Positions 49,820 through 58,344 of a stretch of 64,000 bases of DNA are shown piece after piece. Within the stretch, counting starts at the first letter, position 1, and every line of letters starts with the position of its first letter. The notes beneath the pieces were generated by a model. The model ran no database searches, was not told the DNA's origin, and worked only from the letters and a program-made list of their open reading frames with translations. Position numbers and translations under genes: made by a program. The stretch is from Streptomyces ruber (GTDB lineage Bacteria; Actinomycetota; Actinomycetes; Streptomycetales; Streptomycetaceae): positions 62,001 through 126,000 of the forward strand of contig NZ_BMQK01000010.1 in assembly GCF_014648075.1 (NCBI RefSeq), read 5' to 3'.

Positions 49820-49825
49820 TATGAT
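49820..49825 (+). promoter_or_regulatory. -10 element placing the transcription start on the ATG (leaderless)
   Basis: TATGAT is a near-consensus -10, and only six bases separate it from the ATG at 49832. Transcription would begin at or next to the A of the ATG. No ribosome site is present. No convincing -35 was found. Confidence 0.55.
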
Positions 49826-49831
49826 CAGCGC

Positions 49832-50218
49832 ATGCACACCTATCGGATGAGGGACGCGGCCGCTCTGCTCGGCATCAGCGCCGACACCGTGAGGCGCCTG
49901 GTCGACGGCGGGAGGCTCGCCGCCGAGCGCGACGAGCAGGGACACCGGATCATCCCCGGCCCGGCGCTCGCCGACTACGCCCGGCAGCTGCACCGCACGG
50001 AGCGGGAGAAGGGCGTGTCCTCGGCCCGCAACCGGCTCACCGGCATCGTCACCGAGGTCGTCCTCGGTGATGTGTCGGCGCAGGTGGAGATCCAGGCCGG
50101 ACCGTTCCGCGTGGTGTCCCTGATCAGCCGCGAGTCGGCGGAGGAACTGAAGCTGGAGCCCGGTGTCCCGGCGGTCGCCGTGATCAAGTCGACCAACGTG
50201 GTCGTCGAGCGGCCGTAG
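49832..50218 (+). CDS. Molybdate-responsive HTH-Mop regulator
   Basis: 128 residues. The N-terminus is an excisionase/MerR-like helix-turn-helix (M-R-D-A-A-A-L-L-G-I-S-A-D-T-V-R-R-L); residues 63-128 are one Mop/TOBE domain (R-N-R-L-T-G-I-V-T-E-V, then V-V-S-L-I-S-R-E-S-A and V-I-K-S-T-N-V), which binds molybdate. It precedes modABC by 50 bases and is likely the molybdate sensor of the operon. The transcript appears leaderless from the -10 at 49820. Confidence 0.88.
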   Translation: MHTYRMRDAAALLGISADTVRRLVDGGRLAAERDEQGHRIIPGPALADYARQLHRTEREKGVSSARNRLTGIVTEVVLGDVSAQVEIQAGPFRVVSLISRESAEELKLEPGVPAVAVIKSTNVVVERP

Positions 50219-50268
50219 CGCCGCAGGTCTTCGCACGTGTTCGTACGACGCAGAGGAGTCACAGCCCC

Positions 50269-51096
50269 GTGATGACCCGTCACATCCGCCGGACCCGCCG
50301 CACCGTCCCGGTGGCCGCTGCGGGGGCGGCCGCACTGCTGGCCCTGACCGCCTGCTCCTCCTCGGACTCCGGCGGCCTCTCGTCCGGCTCCTCCGCCTCG
50401 GCGTCCTCCTCCCGTGAGCCGTCCGGCACGGTCACCGTGTTCGCCGCGGCCTCGCTGGAGGAGAGCTTCACGACGCTGGGCGAGGAGTTCGAGGAGCGGC
50501 ACCCGGGCACGGAGGTGACCTTCAACTTCGGCGGCAGCGACTCCCTCGCCTCCGGCATCACGAGCGGCGCCCCCGCCGACGTGTTCGCCGCGGCCAGCAC
50601 CAGGACGATGAAGATCGTCACGGACGCGGGGCTGGCGGACGGCACCCCCGCCGCCTTCGTCCGCAACGAGCTGGAGATCGCCACCCTGCCGGGCAACCCG
50701 GACGGCATCTCCTCCCTGAAGGACCTCACCGGCTCCGGCCTGAAGGTCGTGCTGTGCGACGAGAAGGTGCCGTGCGGCGCGGCCGCGCAGAAGGCGCTGG
50801 AGGCCGGCGGCCTGGAGCTCACCCCGGTCTCCTACGAGCAGGACGTCAAAAGCGCCCTGACGAAGGTGGAGCTGAAGGAGGCCGACGCGGCGGTGGTCTA
50901 CAGGACCGACGTGCGCGCGGCGGGTGACAAGGTGGCGGGCGTCACGTTCCCCGAGTCGGCCGACGCCGTCAACGACTACCCGATCACCCTGCTCAAGGAC
51001 GCCCCCAACACCGCGGCGGCCAAGGCGTTCATCGAGCTGGTGCGGTCCGACGAGGGCCAGAGGGTGCTGACCGAGGCCGGGTTCCGCAAGCCGTGA
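50269..51096 (+). CDS. modA: Molybdate ABC transporter substrate-binding lipoprotein
   Basis: 275 residues. Lipoprotein signal with the lipobox L-T-A-C at residues 23-26 after a double-Arg head. The ModA core is present: V-F-A-A-A-S-L-E-E-S-F, F-G-G-S-D-S-L-A, G-A-P-A-D-V-F-A-A-A-S and A-A-V-V-Y-R-T-D. It captures molybdate or tungstate outside the membrane. The GTG at 50269, ten bases after AGGAG, is preferred to the adjacent ATG at 50272. It overlaps modB by four bases. Confidence 0.93.
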   Translation: MMTRHIRRTRRTVPVAAAGAAALLALTACSSSDSGGLSSGSSASASSSREPSGTVTVFAAASLEESFTTLGEEFEERHPGTEVTFNFGGSDSLASGITSGAPADVFAAASTRTMKIVTDAGLADGTPAAFVRNELEIATLPGNPDGISSLKDLTGSGLKVVLCDEKVPCGAAAQKALEAGGLELTPVSYEQDVKSALTKVELKEADAAVVYRTDVRAAGDKVAGVTFPESADAVNDYPITLLKDAPNTAAAKAFIELVRSDEGQRVLTEAGFRKP

Positions 51097-51914
51097 CCGC
51101 CCCGCACCTCACACCCCGCGCCCGGAGGAGAGCCGGCCGCGGCGCGCCGCTCCCGCTGCTCGTTCCCGCCCTGCTGGGGCTGGCGTTCCTGGTGCTGCCG
51201 CTGGTCGCCCTGCTGATCCGGACCCCCTGGGGCGACCTCCCGGACCAGCTCACCAGCCCGGAGGTCTGGCAGGCGCTCCGGCTCTCCCTGGTCTGCGCCA
51301 CGGCCGCCACCGCCGTGAGCCTGGTCCTCGGGATTCCGCTGGCCTGGCTGCTCGCCCGCGTGGAGTTCCCCGGCCGCGGCCTCGTCCGGGCCCTCGTCAC
51401 CCTGCCGCTCGTCCTGCCGCCGGTGGTGGGCGGTGTGGCGCTGCTGATGGCGCTCGGCCGCAACGGCGTCGTCGGCCAGTGGCTGGACTCCTGGTTCGGC
51501 ATCACCATCCCGTTCACCACGGCGGGGGTCGTCCTGGCCGAGGCGTTCGTCGCCATGCCGTTCCTGGTCATCAGCGTCGAGGGCACGCTGCGCGCCGCCG
51601 ACCCGCGGTACGAGGAGGCGGCCACCACCCTGGGCGCCTCCCGTCTCACCGCGTTCCGCCGGGTCACGCTGCCGCTGATCGCGCCCGGCATCGCCGCGGG
51701 CGCCGTCCTGGCCTGGGCCCGCGCGCTCGGCGAGTTCGGGGCCACGATCACCTTCGCCGGCAACTTCCCCGGCCGTACCCAGACCATGCCGCTCGCCGTC
51801 TACCTCGCCCTGCAGAGCGACCCCGAGGCGGCCATCGCCCTCAGCCTGGTGCTGCTGACCGTGTCGATCGCGGTCCTCGCGGGGCTGCGCGACCGTTGGA
51901 TGACCGCCTCATGA
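51093..51914 (+). CDS. modB: Molybdate ABC transporter permease
   Basis: 273 residues, about six helices, with the binding-protein-dependent permease EAA loop: E-A-A-T-T-L-G-A-S-R-L-T-A-F near residue 173. The G-E-F-G-A-T-I-T-F-A-G-N motif near 212 is typical of ModB/CysU. GTG start overlaps the modA stop and the stop overlaps modC as ATGA, so modABC is translationally coupled. Confidence 0.93.
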   Translation: MTAPHLTPRARRRAGRGAPLPLLVPALLGLAFLVLPLVALLIRTPWGDLPDQLTSPEVWQALRLSLVCATAATAVSLVLGIPLAWLLARVEFPGRGLVRALVTLPLVLPPVVGGVALLMALGRNGVVGQWLDSWFGITIPFTTAGVVLAEAFVAMPFLVISVEGTLRAADPRYEEAATTLGASRLTAFRRVTLPLIAPGIAAGAVLAWARALGEFGATITFAGNFPGRTQTMPLAVYLALQSDPEAAIALSLVLLTVSIAVLAGLRDRWMTAS

Positions 51915-53047
51915 CCCACACCGGGAAGACCCCACCCGACGGCACCGTCCCCGGCACTGCCGCCGGGGGGACCCCGGCCGCCGAGGGCCTCGACGCACAC
52001 CTCGTCGTGGACCGCGGCGCCTTCCGTCTCGACGTGGCCCTGAGGGCCGCGCCCGGTGACGTGGTGGCGCTGCTCGGCCCCAACGGCGCCGGGAAGACCA
52101 CGGCCCTGCGCGCGCTCGCCGGGCTCGTCCCGCTCGACGGCGGCCGCCTGGGGCTCGACGGCCGTCTGCTGGACCGCACGCCGCCCGAGTCCCGTCCGGT
52201 CGGCGTGGTCTTCCAGGACTACCTGCTCTTCCCGCACCTGAGCGCCCTCGACAACGTGGCCTTCGGACCGCGCTGCCACGGCGCGACCAAGGCGGAGGCC
52301 CGCGCCCTGGCCGCCGCGCTGCTGGAGCGCATGGGCCTCGCCGACCACGCGGGCGCCAAGCCCCGGAAGCTCTCCGGCGGCCAGGCGCAGCGCGTCGCCC
52401 TGGCCCGCGCCCTGGCCACCCGGCCCAGGCTGCTGCTCCTGGACGAGCCGCTGGCCGCCCTCGACGCCCGTACCCGCCTCGACGTACGCGCGCAGCTCCG
52501 CCGCCACCTGGCCGACTTCGAGGCCGTCGCGGTCCTCGTCACGCACGACCCCCTGGACGCCATGGTGCTGGCCGACCGCCTCGTCGTGATCGAGCACGGC
52601 CACGTCGTCCAGGAGGGCACCCCGGGCGACGTCGCCCGCCGCCCGCGCACCGACTACATCGCCCACCTGGTCGGGCTGAACCTCTACCAGGGCCGGGCCG
52701 ACGGCCACACGGTCCACGTCGACGGCTCGGACGACGGCACCGGTACCGGCACCGGTCCCGTGATCGTGACCACCGAGGACCTCACGGGCCCGGTCTTCGT
52801 CGCGTTCCCGCCGGGCGCCGTGACCCTGCACCGCGAACGCCCGGCCGCCTCCAGCGCCCGCAACCAGTGGCGGTGCGAGGTGACCGGGATGGAGGCGCAC
52901 GGCGACCAGATCCGCGCCGATCTCACCGGCGGGCTGCGCCTCACCGCGGACCTGACGACGGTGGCCGCGGCCGAACTCGGCCTCCACCCGGGAGCCGAGG
53001 TGTGGGCGACGGTCAAGGCGGCCCAGACACACGCGTACCCGGCCTGA
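51911..53047 (+). CDS. modC: Molybdate ABC transporter ATP-binding protein
   Basis: 378 residues. Walker A G-P-N-G-A-G-K-T-T near residue 52, signature K-L-S-G-G-Q-A-Q-R, Walker B L-L-L-L-D-E-P, H-loop V-T-H-D. The C-terminal ~110 residues include a TOBE/Mop-type domain (N-Q-W-R-C-E-V-T-G ... V-W-A-T-V-K) for molybdate sensing, a feature of ModC. A Gly/Thr stretch between the domains derives from an ACCGGT repeat. The first ~25 residues are a low-complexity extension; an in-frame later start is possible. Confidence 0.92.
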   Translation: MTHTGKTPPDGTVPGTAAGGTPAAEGLDAHLVVDRGAFRLDVALRAAPGDVVALLGPNGAGKTTALRALAGLVPLDGGRLGLDGRLLDRTPPESRPVGVVFQDYLLFPHLSALDNVAFGPRCHGATKAEARALAAALLERMGLADHAGAKPRKLSGGQAQRVALARALATRPRLLLLDEPLAALDARTRLDVRAQLRRHLADFEAVAVLVTHDPLDAMVLADRLVVIEHGHVVQEGTPGDVARRPRTDYIAHLVGLNLYQGRADGHTVHVDGSDDGTGTGTGPVIVTTEDLTGPVFVAFPPGAVTLHRERPAASSARNQWRCEVTGMEAHGDQIRADLTGGLRLTADLTTVAAAELGLHPGAEVWATVKAAQTHAYPA

Positions 53048-53205
53048 GGCGGGCCGCCGGACCGGCGTGGTACGCGTGGGACGTCTCCCGTGGCTCCATC
53101 GGCTCCGTAGCAGGAAGGTGGGTCCCATGTCCGCCGGCCTCCGCCCCGGCGCACGTTCCTGCTGGAGACCGTGCGGGAGGAGGCCCGGGACCGGATCACC
53201 GCGGG

Positions 53206-53241
53206 TGCCGCCCGCCGGGGCGGTCCGACCGCGGCGGGCGG
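53206..53241. terminator. Terminator between modC and the grpB gene
   Basis: GCCGCCCGCCG (53206-53216) pairs perfectly with CGGCGGGCGGC (53231-53241). It lies between converging genes and can serve both. The preceding ~160 bases after modC hold no supported gene. Confidence 0.7.
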
Positions 53242-53245
53242 CAGC

Positions 53246-53785
53246 TCACTTCTCCCGGACGGGCACCGGCGGCAGGCCCAGCCGTGAACGGGCGCGGTCG
53301 GTGAGCTCCTGGATCAGCCCGGTCTTGGCACGCGAGTAGTCAGCGGGCGCGGTGCCGGCCGCGACGAGGGCCCGCTTCAGTTCGGCGTACCGGGCCGCGT
53401 CCCGTGGGTGCGCACGCAGGTGGTCCCGCAGGATGCGCTGGTTGCGGAGGGGCCGGCTCTCCGCGGTGACCACGTGCAGGATGTGCGTCCGGCGGCCGCC
53501 GGCCTCACGGACGTACAGCAGCCGGTCGGTCATGCCGTCGAGGTGCCGCCGGTAGCCCAGGCCGGTCAGCGTCCCTTCCCGGGCCTCCGCCACGGCGAGT
53601 TCGCCGGCCGCCGCCATCAGGTCGATGACCGGCTTGGCCGCCAGGCCGGTCACCGCGGTGGAGCCGATGTGCTCGATGTCCCCCAGGACTTCGGGCAGCG
53701 CGTCCAGCAGCTCCGTGATCGCGGCCTCGGCACGGGACGGCCACGCGGGGTCGTAGTCGGCTATTTCCACGACCACTCCGGACAT
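53246..53785 (-). CDS. GrpB-family protein
   Basis: 179 residues of the GrpB/DUF nucleotidyltransferase-like family: Y-D-P-A-W-P near residue 11, I-E-H-I-G-S-T-A-V-T-G-L-A-A-K-P-V-I-D-L near 38 (the conserved G-S-T-x-V-x-G-x-x-x-K-P-x-I-D), and L-R-N-Q-R-I-L-R-D-H-L-R later. Function is not established. It follows the SDR gene by seven bases and may be co-transcribed. Confidence 0.87.
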   Translation of the reverse strand: MSGVVVEIADYDPAWPSRAEAAITELLDALPEVLGDIEHIGSTAVTGLAAKPVIDLMAAAGELAVAEAREGTLTGLGYRRHLDGMTDRLLYVREAGGRRTHILHVVTAESRPLRNQRILRDHLRAHPRDAARYAELKRALVAAGTAPADYSRAKTGLIQELTDRARSRLGLPPVPVREK

Positions 53786-53792
53786 CAGCGGT

Positions 53793-54527
53793 TCACTGGG
53801 CGCTCGCGGCCGGGCGTACGACGATCTCGTTGACGTCGACCTCGGCCGGCTGGGACACCGCGTAGGCGATGGCGTCCGCGATGGCGGAGGCGGGCAGCGC
53901 CACGGCGCGGTAGGTCCTCATGGCCTCCTGGGCGGCAGGGTCGGAGATGCTGTCGGCCAGCTCGGACTCGGTCACCCCGGGCGAGACGAGACTGACGCGG
54001 ATGTCGCCGCCGGACTCCTGGCGCAGCCCCTCCGATATCGCGCGGACCGCGAACTTGGTGGCGCAGTAGACGGCGGCGGTCGGGGACACCTCGTACGCCC
54101 CGACGGAGGCGATGTTGACGAAGTGCCCGCCGCCCTGGGCCCGCATGACGGGCAGCGCGGCGGCGATGCCGTGCAGCACGCCCCGCACGTTCACGTCGAG
54201 CATGCGGTCCCATTCGTCGGTCCTCAGCGCCTCCAGCGGCGAGAGCGGCATCACCCCGGCGTTGTTGACGAGGACGTCCACCCGGCCGTAGCGCTGCTGG
54301 GTGTCGGAGACGAAGGCCCGGACGTCGGCCGCGTCCGTGACGTCCAGCCGGCGGTACGCCGCGGTGCCGCCCGCCGCGGTGATCTCCTCGGTGAGCGCTC
54401 CGAGGCGGTCGGTGCGCCGGGCGCCGAGGAGCAGCCGGTGGCCGTCGGCGGCGAGCCGGCGCGCGGTCGCCTCCCCGATGCCGCTGCTCGCGCCGGTGAT
54501 GGCCACCACTTTGTTCGTGTTCGTCAT
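53793..54527 (-). CDS. Short-chain dehydrogenase/reductase
   Basis: 244 residues, classical SDR: T-G-A-S-S-G-I-G at residue 11, N-N-A-G at 88, catalytic Ser in N-I-A-S-V-G and Y-C-A-T-K. V-S-P-G-V-T-E-S follows. It resembles YdfG/clavulanate-dehydrogenase-type oxidoreductases. The ATG at 54527 has GGAGGA. It belongs to a different SDR subgroup from the two cluster SDRs. Substrate unknown. Confidence 0.9.
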   Translation of the reverse strand: MTNTNKVVAITGASSGIGEATARRLAADGHRLLLGARRTDRLGALTEEITAAGGTAAYRRLDVTDAADVRAFVSDTQQRYGRVDVLVNNAGVMPLSPLEALRTDEWDRMLDVNVRGVLHGIAAALPVMRAQGGGHFVNIASVGAYEVSPTAAVYCATKFAVRAISEGLRQESGGDIRVSLVSPGVTESELADSISDPAAQEAMRTYRAVALPASAIADAIAYAVSQPAEVDVNEIVVRPAASAQ

Positions 54528-54577
54528 GATCTCTGTTCCTCCCGGTGGAGCACAAGGTGATCGCGGAGCCCGGAGAA

Positions 54578-54618
54578 CCCGGCCCGCGGCAACGAGTCTC
54601 GGCGGCTCGCGGGCCGGG
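54578..54618. promoter_or_regulatory. Inverted repeat between divergent SDR and FAD oxidase genes
   Basis: CCCGGCCCGCG (54578-54588) and CGCGGGCCGGG (54608-54618) are perfectly complementary with a 19-base loop, in the 182-bp divergent promoter region. Operator or leader hairpin; not resolved. Confidence 0.3.
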
Positions 54619-54709
54619 TGCCAGGACGGGTGAATCCTGGGTGCGCTGCACCCACCTGTCCGCCCGCATACCGGACAGTTAGTCTCGGGGAGGAAGAAGG
54701 AGGGACGCC

Positions 54710-56155
54710 ATCACGACCGCCGCCGACACCCGGGAAGCCCTGGCCGCAGCGCTTCCGGACAGCACGCTGATCACCGATCCCGACGTTCTGGCCGCCCTCG
54801 GCGCCGACGACGCCGAGTGGGCCCCGGCCGGCCGCGCGCTCGCCGCGCTGCGCGCCACGTCCACCGCGGAGGTGCAGGCCGCCGTCCGCGCGTGCGCCGC
54901 GCTCGGCGTTCCCGTGGTGCCCCGCGGCGCCGGCACCGGCCTGTCCGGCGGCGCCAACGCCATCGACGGCTGCCTCGTCCTGGACCTCTCCAGGATGAAC
55001 CGCGTCCTGGAGATCGACACCGAGAACCTGACCGCCGTCGTCCAGCCCGGTGTGGTCAACAACGACCTCAAGGCCGCGGTCGCCGAGCACGGCCTGTGGT
55101 ACCCGCCGGACCCGGCCAGCGCCCCCTGGTCGACCATCGGCGGCAACGTGTCGACGAACGCGGGCGGCCTGTGCTGCCTGAAGTACGGCGTCACCCGCGA
55201 CTACGTGCTCGGCCTGGAGGTCGTGATGGGCGGCCCCGCGGGCCCGTACGGCACGGCCGTCCGGGTCGGCCGGCGCACGACCAAGGGGGTCAGCGGGTAC
55301 GACCTGACGGGGCTGGTGGTCGGCGCCGAGGGCACGCTCGGCGTGGTCACCGAGATCACCCTGCGGCTGCGGCCCGCCCCGCGCACCACCCCGCACACGG
55401 TCGTCGGCGCCTTCGACAGCCTGGTGGCCGCCGGAGAGGCCGTCGCCCTGTGCACCCGGCGCGGCCTCACCCCCGTCGCCCTGGAACTGCTCGACCGGGC
55501 GTGCCTCGAAGCGGTGGAGAACTGGAAGCACCTCGGCATCGAGGCCGGCACCGCCGCGCTGCTCCTGGCGCGCCTGGACGCGCCCGGGCAGGCCGGGGAG
55601 GACGAGGCCGCCGCGGTGGCCGAGGTGTTCGCCGAGGCCGGCGCGGTGTGGGCGGAGCGGTCCACCGACGCGGCCGAGGCGGAGGCGCTGTTCGAGGCGC
55701 GGCGGCTGGCGTACCCGGCGCTCGAACGGCTCGGTCCGGTCCTCACCGAGGACGTGTGCGTGCCGCGTTCCGCGGTGCCCGCCATGCTCGCCCGCACAGA
55801 GGAGATCGGCCGGCGGCACGGCGTACGGATCGCCACCATCGCGCACGCCGGTGACGGCAACCTGCACCCGCTGCTGATCACACCGCCCGGCGACGAGGAG
55901 GCCCGGGTGGCCGCCCAGGCGGCGTTCGAGGAGCTGCTGGTCGAGGCCGTCGCGCTGGGGGGCACGGTGACCGGCGAGCACGGTGTCGGTCTGCTCAAGC
56001 GCGCCGGCATGGAGCGTGAACTCGGACCCGCGGTCTGCGCGGTGCAGCGGGCCGTCAAGGACACCCTCGACCCGCTCTGGCTGTTCAACCCGGGCAAGGT
56101 CGTGGGCGGACGCGGCGACGGGGGTGCCGCCGGGACGGACACCGCTTCCGTGTGA
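54710..56155 (+). CDS. FAD-linked oxidase (GlcD/lactate-dehydrogenase-like), apparent ATC start
   Basis: 481 residues if read from ATC 54710. The FAD_binding_4 domain is clear: P-V-V-P-R-G-A-G-T-G-L-S-G-G-A-N-A near residue 70 and P-W-S-T-I-G-G-N-V-S-T-N-A-G-G near 140; the C-terminal domain has A-H-A-G-D-G-N-L-H-P and G-E-H-G-V-G-L-L-K. It oxidises a 2-hydroxy acid such as glycolate or lactate. AAGGAGG lies six bases before ATC-ACG-ACC, and no ATG/GTG/TTG exists in frame between the TAG at 54680 and a GTG at 54872. Starting at 54872 would cut the first strand of the FAD domain. Confidence 0.85.
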   Translation: MTTAADTREALAAALPDSTLITDPDVLAALGADDAEWAPAGRALAALRATSTAEVQAAVRACAALGVPVVPRGAGTGLSGGANAIDGCLVLDLSRMNRVLEIDTENLTAVVQPGVVNNDLKAAVAEHGLWYPPDPASAPWSTIGGNVSTNAGGLCCLKYGVTRDYVLGLEVVMGGPAGPYGTAVRVGRRTTKGVSGYDLTGLVVGAEGTLGVVTEITLRLRPAPRTTPHTVVGAFDSLVAAGEAVALCTRRGLTPVALELLDRACLEAVENWKHLGIEAGTAALLLARLDAPGQAGEDEAAAVAEVFAEAGAVWAERSTDAAEAEALFEARRLAYPALERLGPVLTEDVCVPRSAVPAMLARTEEIGRRHGVRIATIAHAGDGNLHPLLITPPGDEEARVAAQAAFEELLVEAVALGGTVTGEHGVGLLKRAGMERELGPAVCAVQRAVKDTLDPLWLFNPGKVVGGRGDGGAAGTDTASV

Positions 56156-56266
56156 CGACGCCGGACACGAGCGCACCGTGTGCGCCGTGTGCGCCGTCGA
56201 GGCGGGGGTATCCGCTTTCCACCACCGGTCGGAGAGGACCGGGAAACGTTAGGAAAGGGGTACCAC

Positions 56267-56692
56267 GTGTCCGCATCCCTCGTGGAGACCGTCGACATCG
56301 AGGCGCCCGTGGCCGTCGCCTGGAACCTCTGGAGCGATGTGACGCGCTGGCCGTCCTTCCTGAGCCACGTGCGCCTGGTGGAGAGGATGGACGACCGGCG
56401 CTTCGCCTGGCAGCTGCAACTGCCGGGCGCGGACAAGAACTTCGTCGCCGAGCTCACCGAGGTCGTCCCGGAGAACCGCATCGCCTGGCGCACCGTGGAG
56501 GGCGTCGACCACGCGGGTGTGGTCACCTTCCACCGGCTGAGCGACACGGCGAGCCGGGTGACGCTGCAGATCGAGTACGACCCCAAGGGCTTCGTCGAGC
56601 GCCTCGGCGCGCTCACCAACCTGGACTCGACGCTCGCCAACTACGACCTCGGCGAGTTCCAGAAGCTGGCGGAGAAGACCGCGGCGTCCTGA
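56267..56692 (+). CDS. SRPBCC-family protein (cyclase/dehydrase type)
   Basis: 141 residues: V-D-I-E-A-P-V-A-V-A-W-N-L-W-S-D near residue 8 and F-A-W-Q-L-Q-L-P-G, V-T-L-Q-I-E-Y-D-P-K-G-F at the later strands, then the long C-terminal helix. Similar proteins are common and often small-ligand binding. The GTG at 56267 has GGAAAGG upstream; the frame is open earlier but has no family features there. It is 111 bases behind the FAD oxidase gene. Confidence 0.8.
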   Translation: MSASLVETVDIEAPVAVAWNLWSDVTRWPSFLSHVRLVERMDDRRFAWQLQLPGADKNFVAELTEVVPENRIAWRTVEGVDHAGVVTFHRLSDTASRVTLQIEYDPKGFVERLGALTNLDSTLANYDLGEFQKLAEKTAAS

Positions 56693-56718
56693 TCACGGCG
56701 TCCTGATGACGGCGTCCT
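56683..56718. repeat. 14-bp repeat spanning the SRPBCC stop codon
   Basis: GGCGTCCTGATCAC, GGCGTCCTGATGAC and a third partial GGCGTCCTGA occur in tandem, each carrying a TGA. The duplication leaves the protein unchanged but triplicates its stop region. Confidence 0.75.
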
Positions 56719-56744
56719 GAGCCGACCGTGTCGGGCGTCCGGCG

Positions 56745-58172
56745 TCATCCGGCGGGCGGCGGCATCTCGGTGCCCGGCGAGTCGAGCCCGGGCCTGTGCT
56801 CGCGCCAGTCGCCCCGGGTGAAGTCGGGCACCTCGACCGGCCGGCCGCCCGCGGCGAGGGACGCGGCGCTCAACGGGACCGGAGCGCACCACGTCGCCGA
56901 GTCGTAGACGTCGATGTCCGGTACCAGCCCGGCGCGCATCGACTGGACCGTACGCCATTGCAGGACGTAGTCCATGCCGCCGTGGCCGCCGTTGCCCGCC
57001 GCGTCGTCGCCGACCTTCCGCCACAGCCAGTGGTCGTGCTCCTGGCGGTAGCGGCCGAAGTCGTGCCAGGTGTGCCCGGTGTGGTCGGGTTCGAGGTAGA
57101 CGCGGGCGCCGGTCGGCCCGGTGCCCGCGTAGTCCTCGACGATGCCCCGGCTGCCGGCGAGGGTGTTGATCCGGCTGTAGGGCCGGGGCGCGCTCACGTC
57201 GTGCTCCGCGCGGATGGTGCGGCCCTTCGCCGTCTCGATCAGACAGGTGACGAGGTCGCCGTTGATGTAGGTCTCCCGCCACGAGGTATGGTCCCCGGGG
57301 ACGAAGCGCTCCCGGTAGTCGGCCAGTCCTCTGGGGGCGGTCGCGGTGGCGCGCAGGGTGGTCAGCCGGTCGCCGCGGTTGATGTCCATGGCCGCCGCGA
57401 TCGGCGCCAGCCCGTGCATGGGGTAGAGCGACGCCGTGCTGCGGGTGTGCCAGAGCCTGCGCCAGGAGTCGGTGTAGTACGTGTCGGAGAAGAGCAGTTC
57501 GCGCAGGTCGTGGAGGTAGCCGCCGTGGCCGTCGGTGAGGTCGCCGAACAGGCCGGCGTGTGCCATCCGCAGCATCGCCAGCTCGTTGCGGCCGTAGGAG
57601 CAGTTCTCGGCGAGCATCAGGTGCCTGCGGGTGCGCTCGGAGGTGTCGACGAGGTCCCACAGTTCGCGCAGCTCGGTCGCGACGGGGAGTTCCACCATGG
57701 CGTGCCGGCCGCTCAGCAGCGCCGCCCGGCCGTGCCGGTGGTGGAACTCCCAGGGCGTGGCGACGTACACCAGGTCGATGTCGTCGTGCCGCAGCATCCG
57801 CCGGTAGGAGCCGGCGGAGCCGCCGAACTCGCGCGGCCGGGGCGCGCCCTTGCCGACCAGCAGGTCGGCGGCGCGCCGGGCGCGGTCGGCGCGGACGTCG
57901 CACACGGCCGTCACCGTGCAGCCCGGCACGGCCGCCCAGCCGGTGAGCATGCCCATGCCCCGGTTGCCGAGTCCGATCACACCGACGCGGACGGTCCTGT
58001 GGACGTCGAACGGCACACCGGTCATCGGCCTCTGGCCCGGTTCGCGGCGCGGCACCCGTCCGGCCGCCGCCGGCGCGGCGCCCGCCGGCCCGGCGGCACC
58101 GGCCGCCAGCGCCCCGGAGGCGACGGCTCCGCCCAGGAGCGAACGGCGTGAGACGGCGGGGAGTTCGGACAT
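56745..58172 (-). CDS. Tat-exported Gfo/Idh/MocA protein, GH109 type
   Basis: 475 residues. The N-terminus S-E-L-P-A-V-S-R-R-S-L-L-G-G is a twin-arginine signal followed by an Ala/Gly core. Then the NAD fold V-G-V-I-G-L-G-N-R-G-M-G and the GH109 signatures: T-P-W-E-F-H, L-W-D-L-V-D-T-S-E-R-T-R-R-H, E-N-C-S-Y-G, L-Y-P-M-H-G-L-G/A-P and M-D-I-N-R-G-D-R. GH109 enzymes use bound NAD to oxidise the sugar and cleave alpha-N-acetylgalactosaminides by elimination. The ATG at 58172 has GAGGAG. Its promoter element matches that of the PA14/DUF1080 gene. Confidence 0.88.
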   Translation of the reverse strand: MSELPAVSRRSLLGGAVASGALAAGAAGPAGAAPAAAGRVPRREPGQRPMTGVPFDVHRTVRVGVIGLGNRGMGMLTGWAAVPGCTVTAVCDVRADRARRAADLLVGKGAPRPREFGGSAGSYRRMLRHDDIDLVYVATPWEFHHRHGRAALLSGRHAMVELPVATELRELWDLVDTSERTRRHLMLAENCSYGRNELAMLRMAHAGLFGDLTDGHGGYLHDLRELLFSDTYYTDSWRRLWHTRSTASLYPMHGLAPIAAAMDINRGDRLTTLRATATAPRGLADYRERFVPGDHTSWRETYINGDLVTCLIETAKGRTIRAEHDVSAPRPYSRINTLAGSRGIVEDYAGTGPTGARVYLEPDHTGHTWHDFGRYRQEHDHWLWRKVGDDAAGNGGHGGMDYVLQWRTVQSMRAGLVPDIDVYDSATWCAPVPLSAASLAAGGRPVEVPDFTRGDWREHRPGLDSPGTEMPPPAG

Positions 58173-58219
58173 GGCGGCGACGCTCCTCGATGGACGGCCG
58201 ACGGCACTGTCGGTCCTCG

Positions 58220-58260
58220 ACTCTGCGCGCACTGTCATACGCATGTCAATACTTGTTCAT
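58220..58260 (-). promoter_or_regulatory. Promoter with shared 20-bp element (GH109-type gene)
   Basis: On the minus strand ATGAACAAGTATTGACATGC (58260-58241) contains TTGACA (58249-58244), and 18 bases on is CAGAGT (58225-58220). Element, -35 overlap and spacing are the same as at 18900-18940. Confidence 0.6.
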
Positions 58261-58344
58261 TATGTCGCCGTTCCGATCAACATTGCGCAGGTTTCCGGGC
58301 GATGGGCGGGGAGCGGGCGGCGGACGGCGGGCCGTGTTCCCGGG

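Noticed and set aside
54872..56155. GTG at 54872 as the FAD oxidase start
   Set aside because: It would remove the first strand of the FAD domain, and no ribosome site precedes it.
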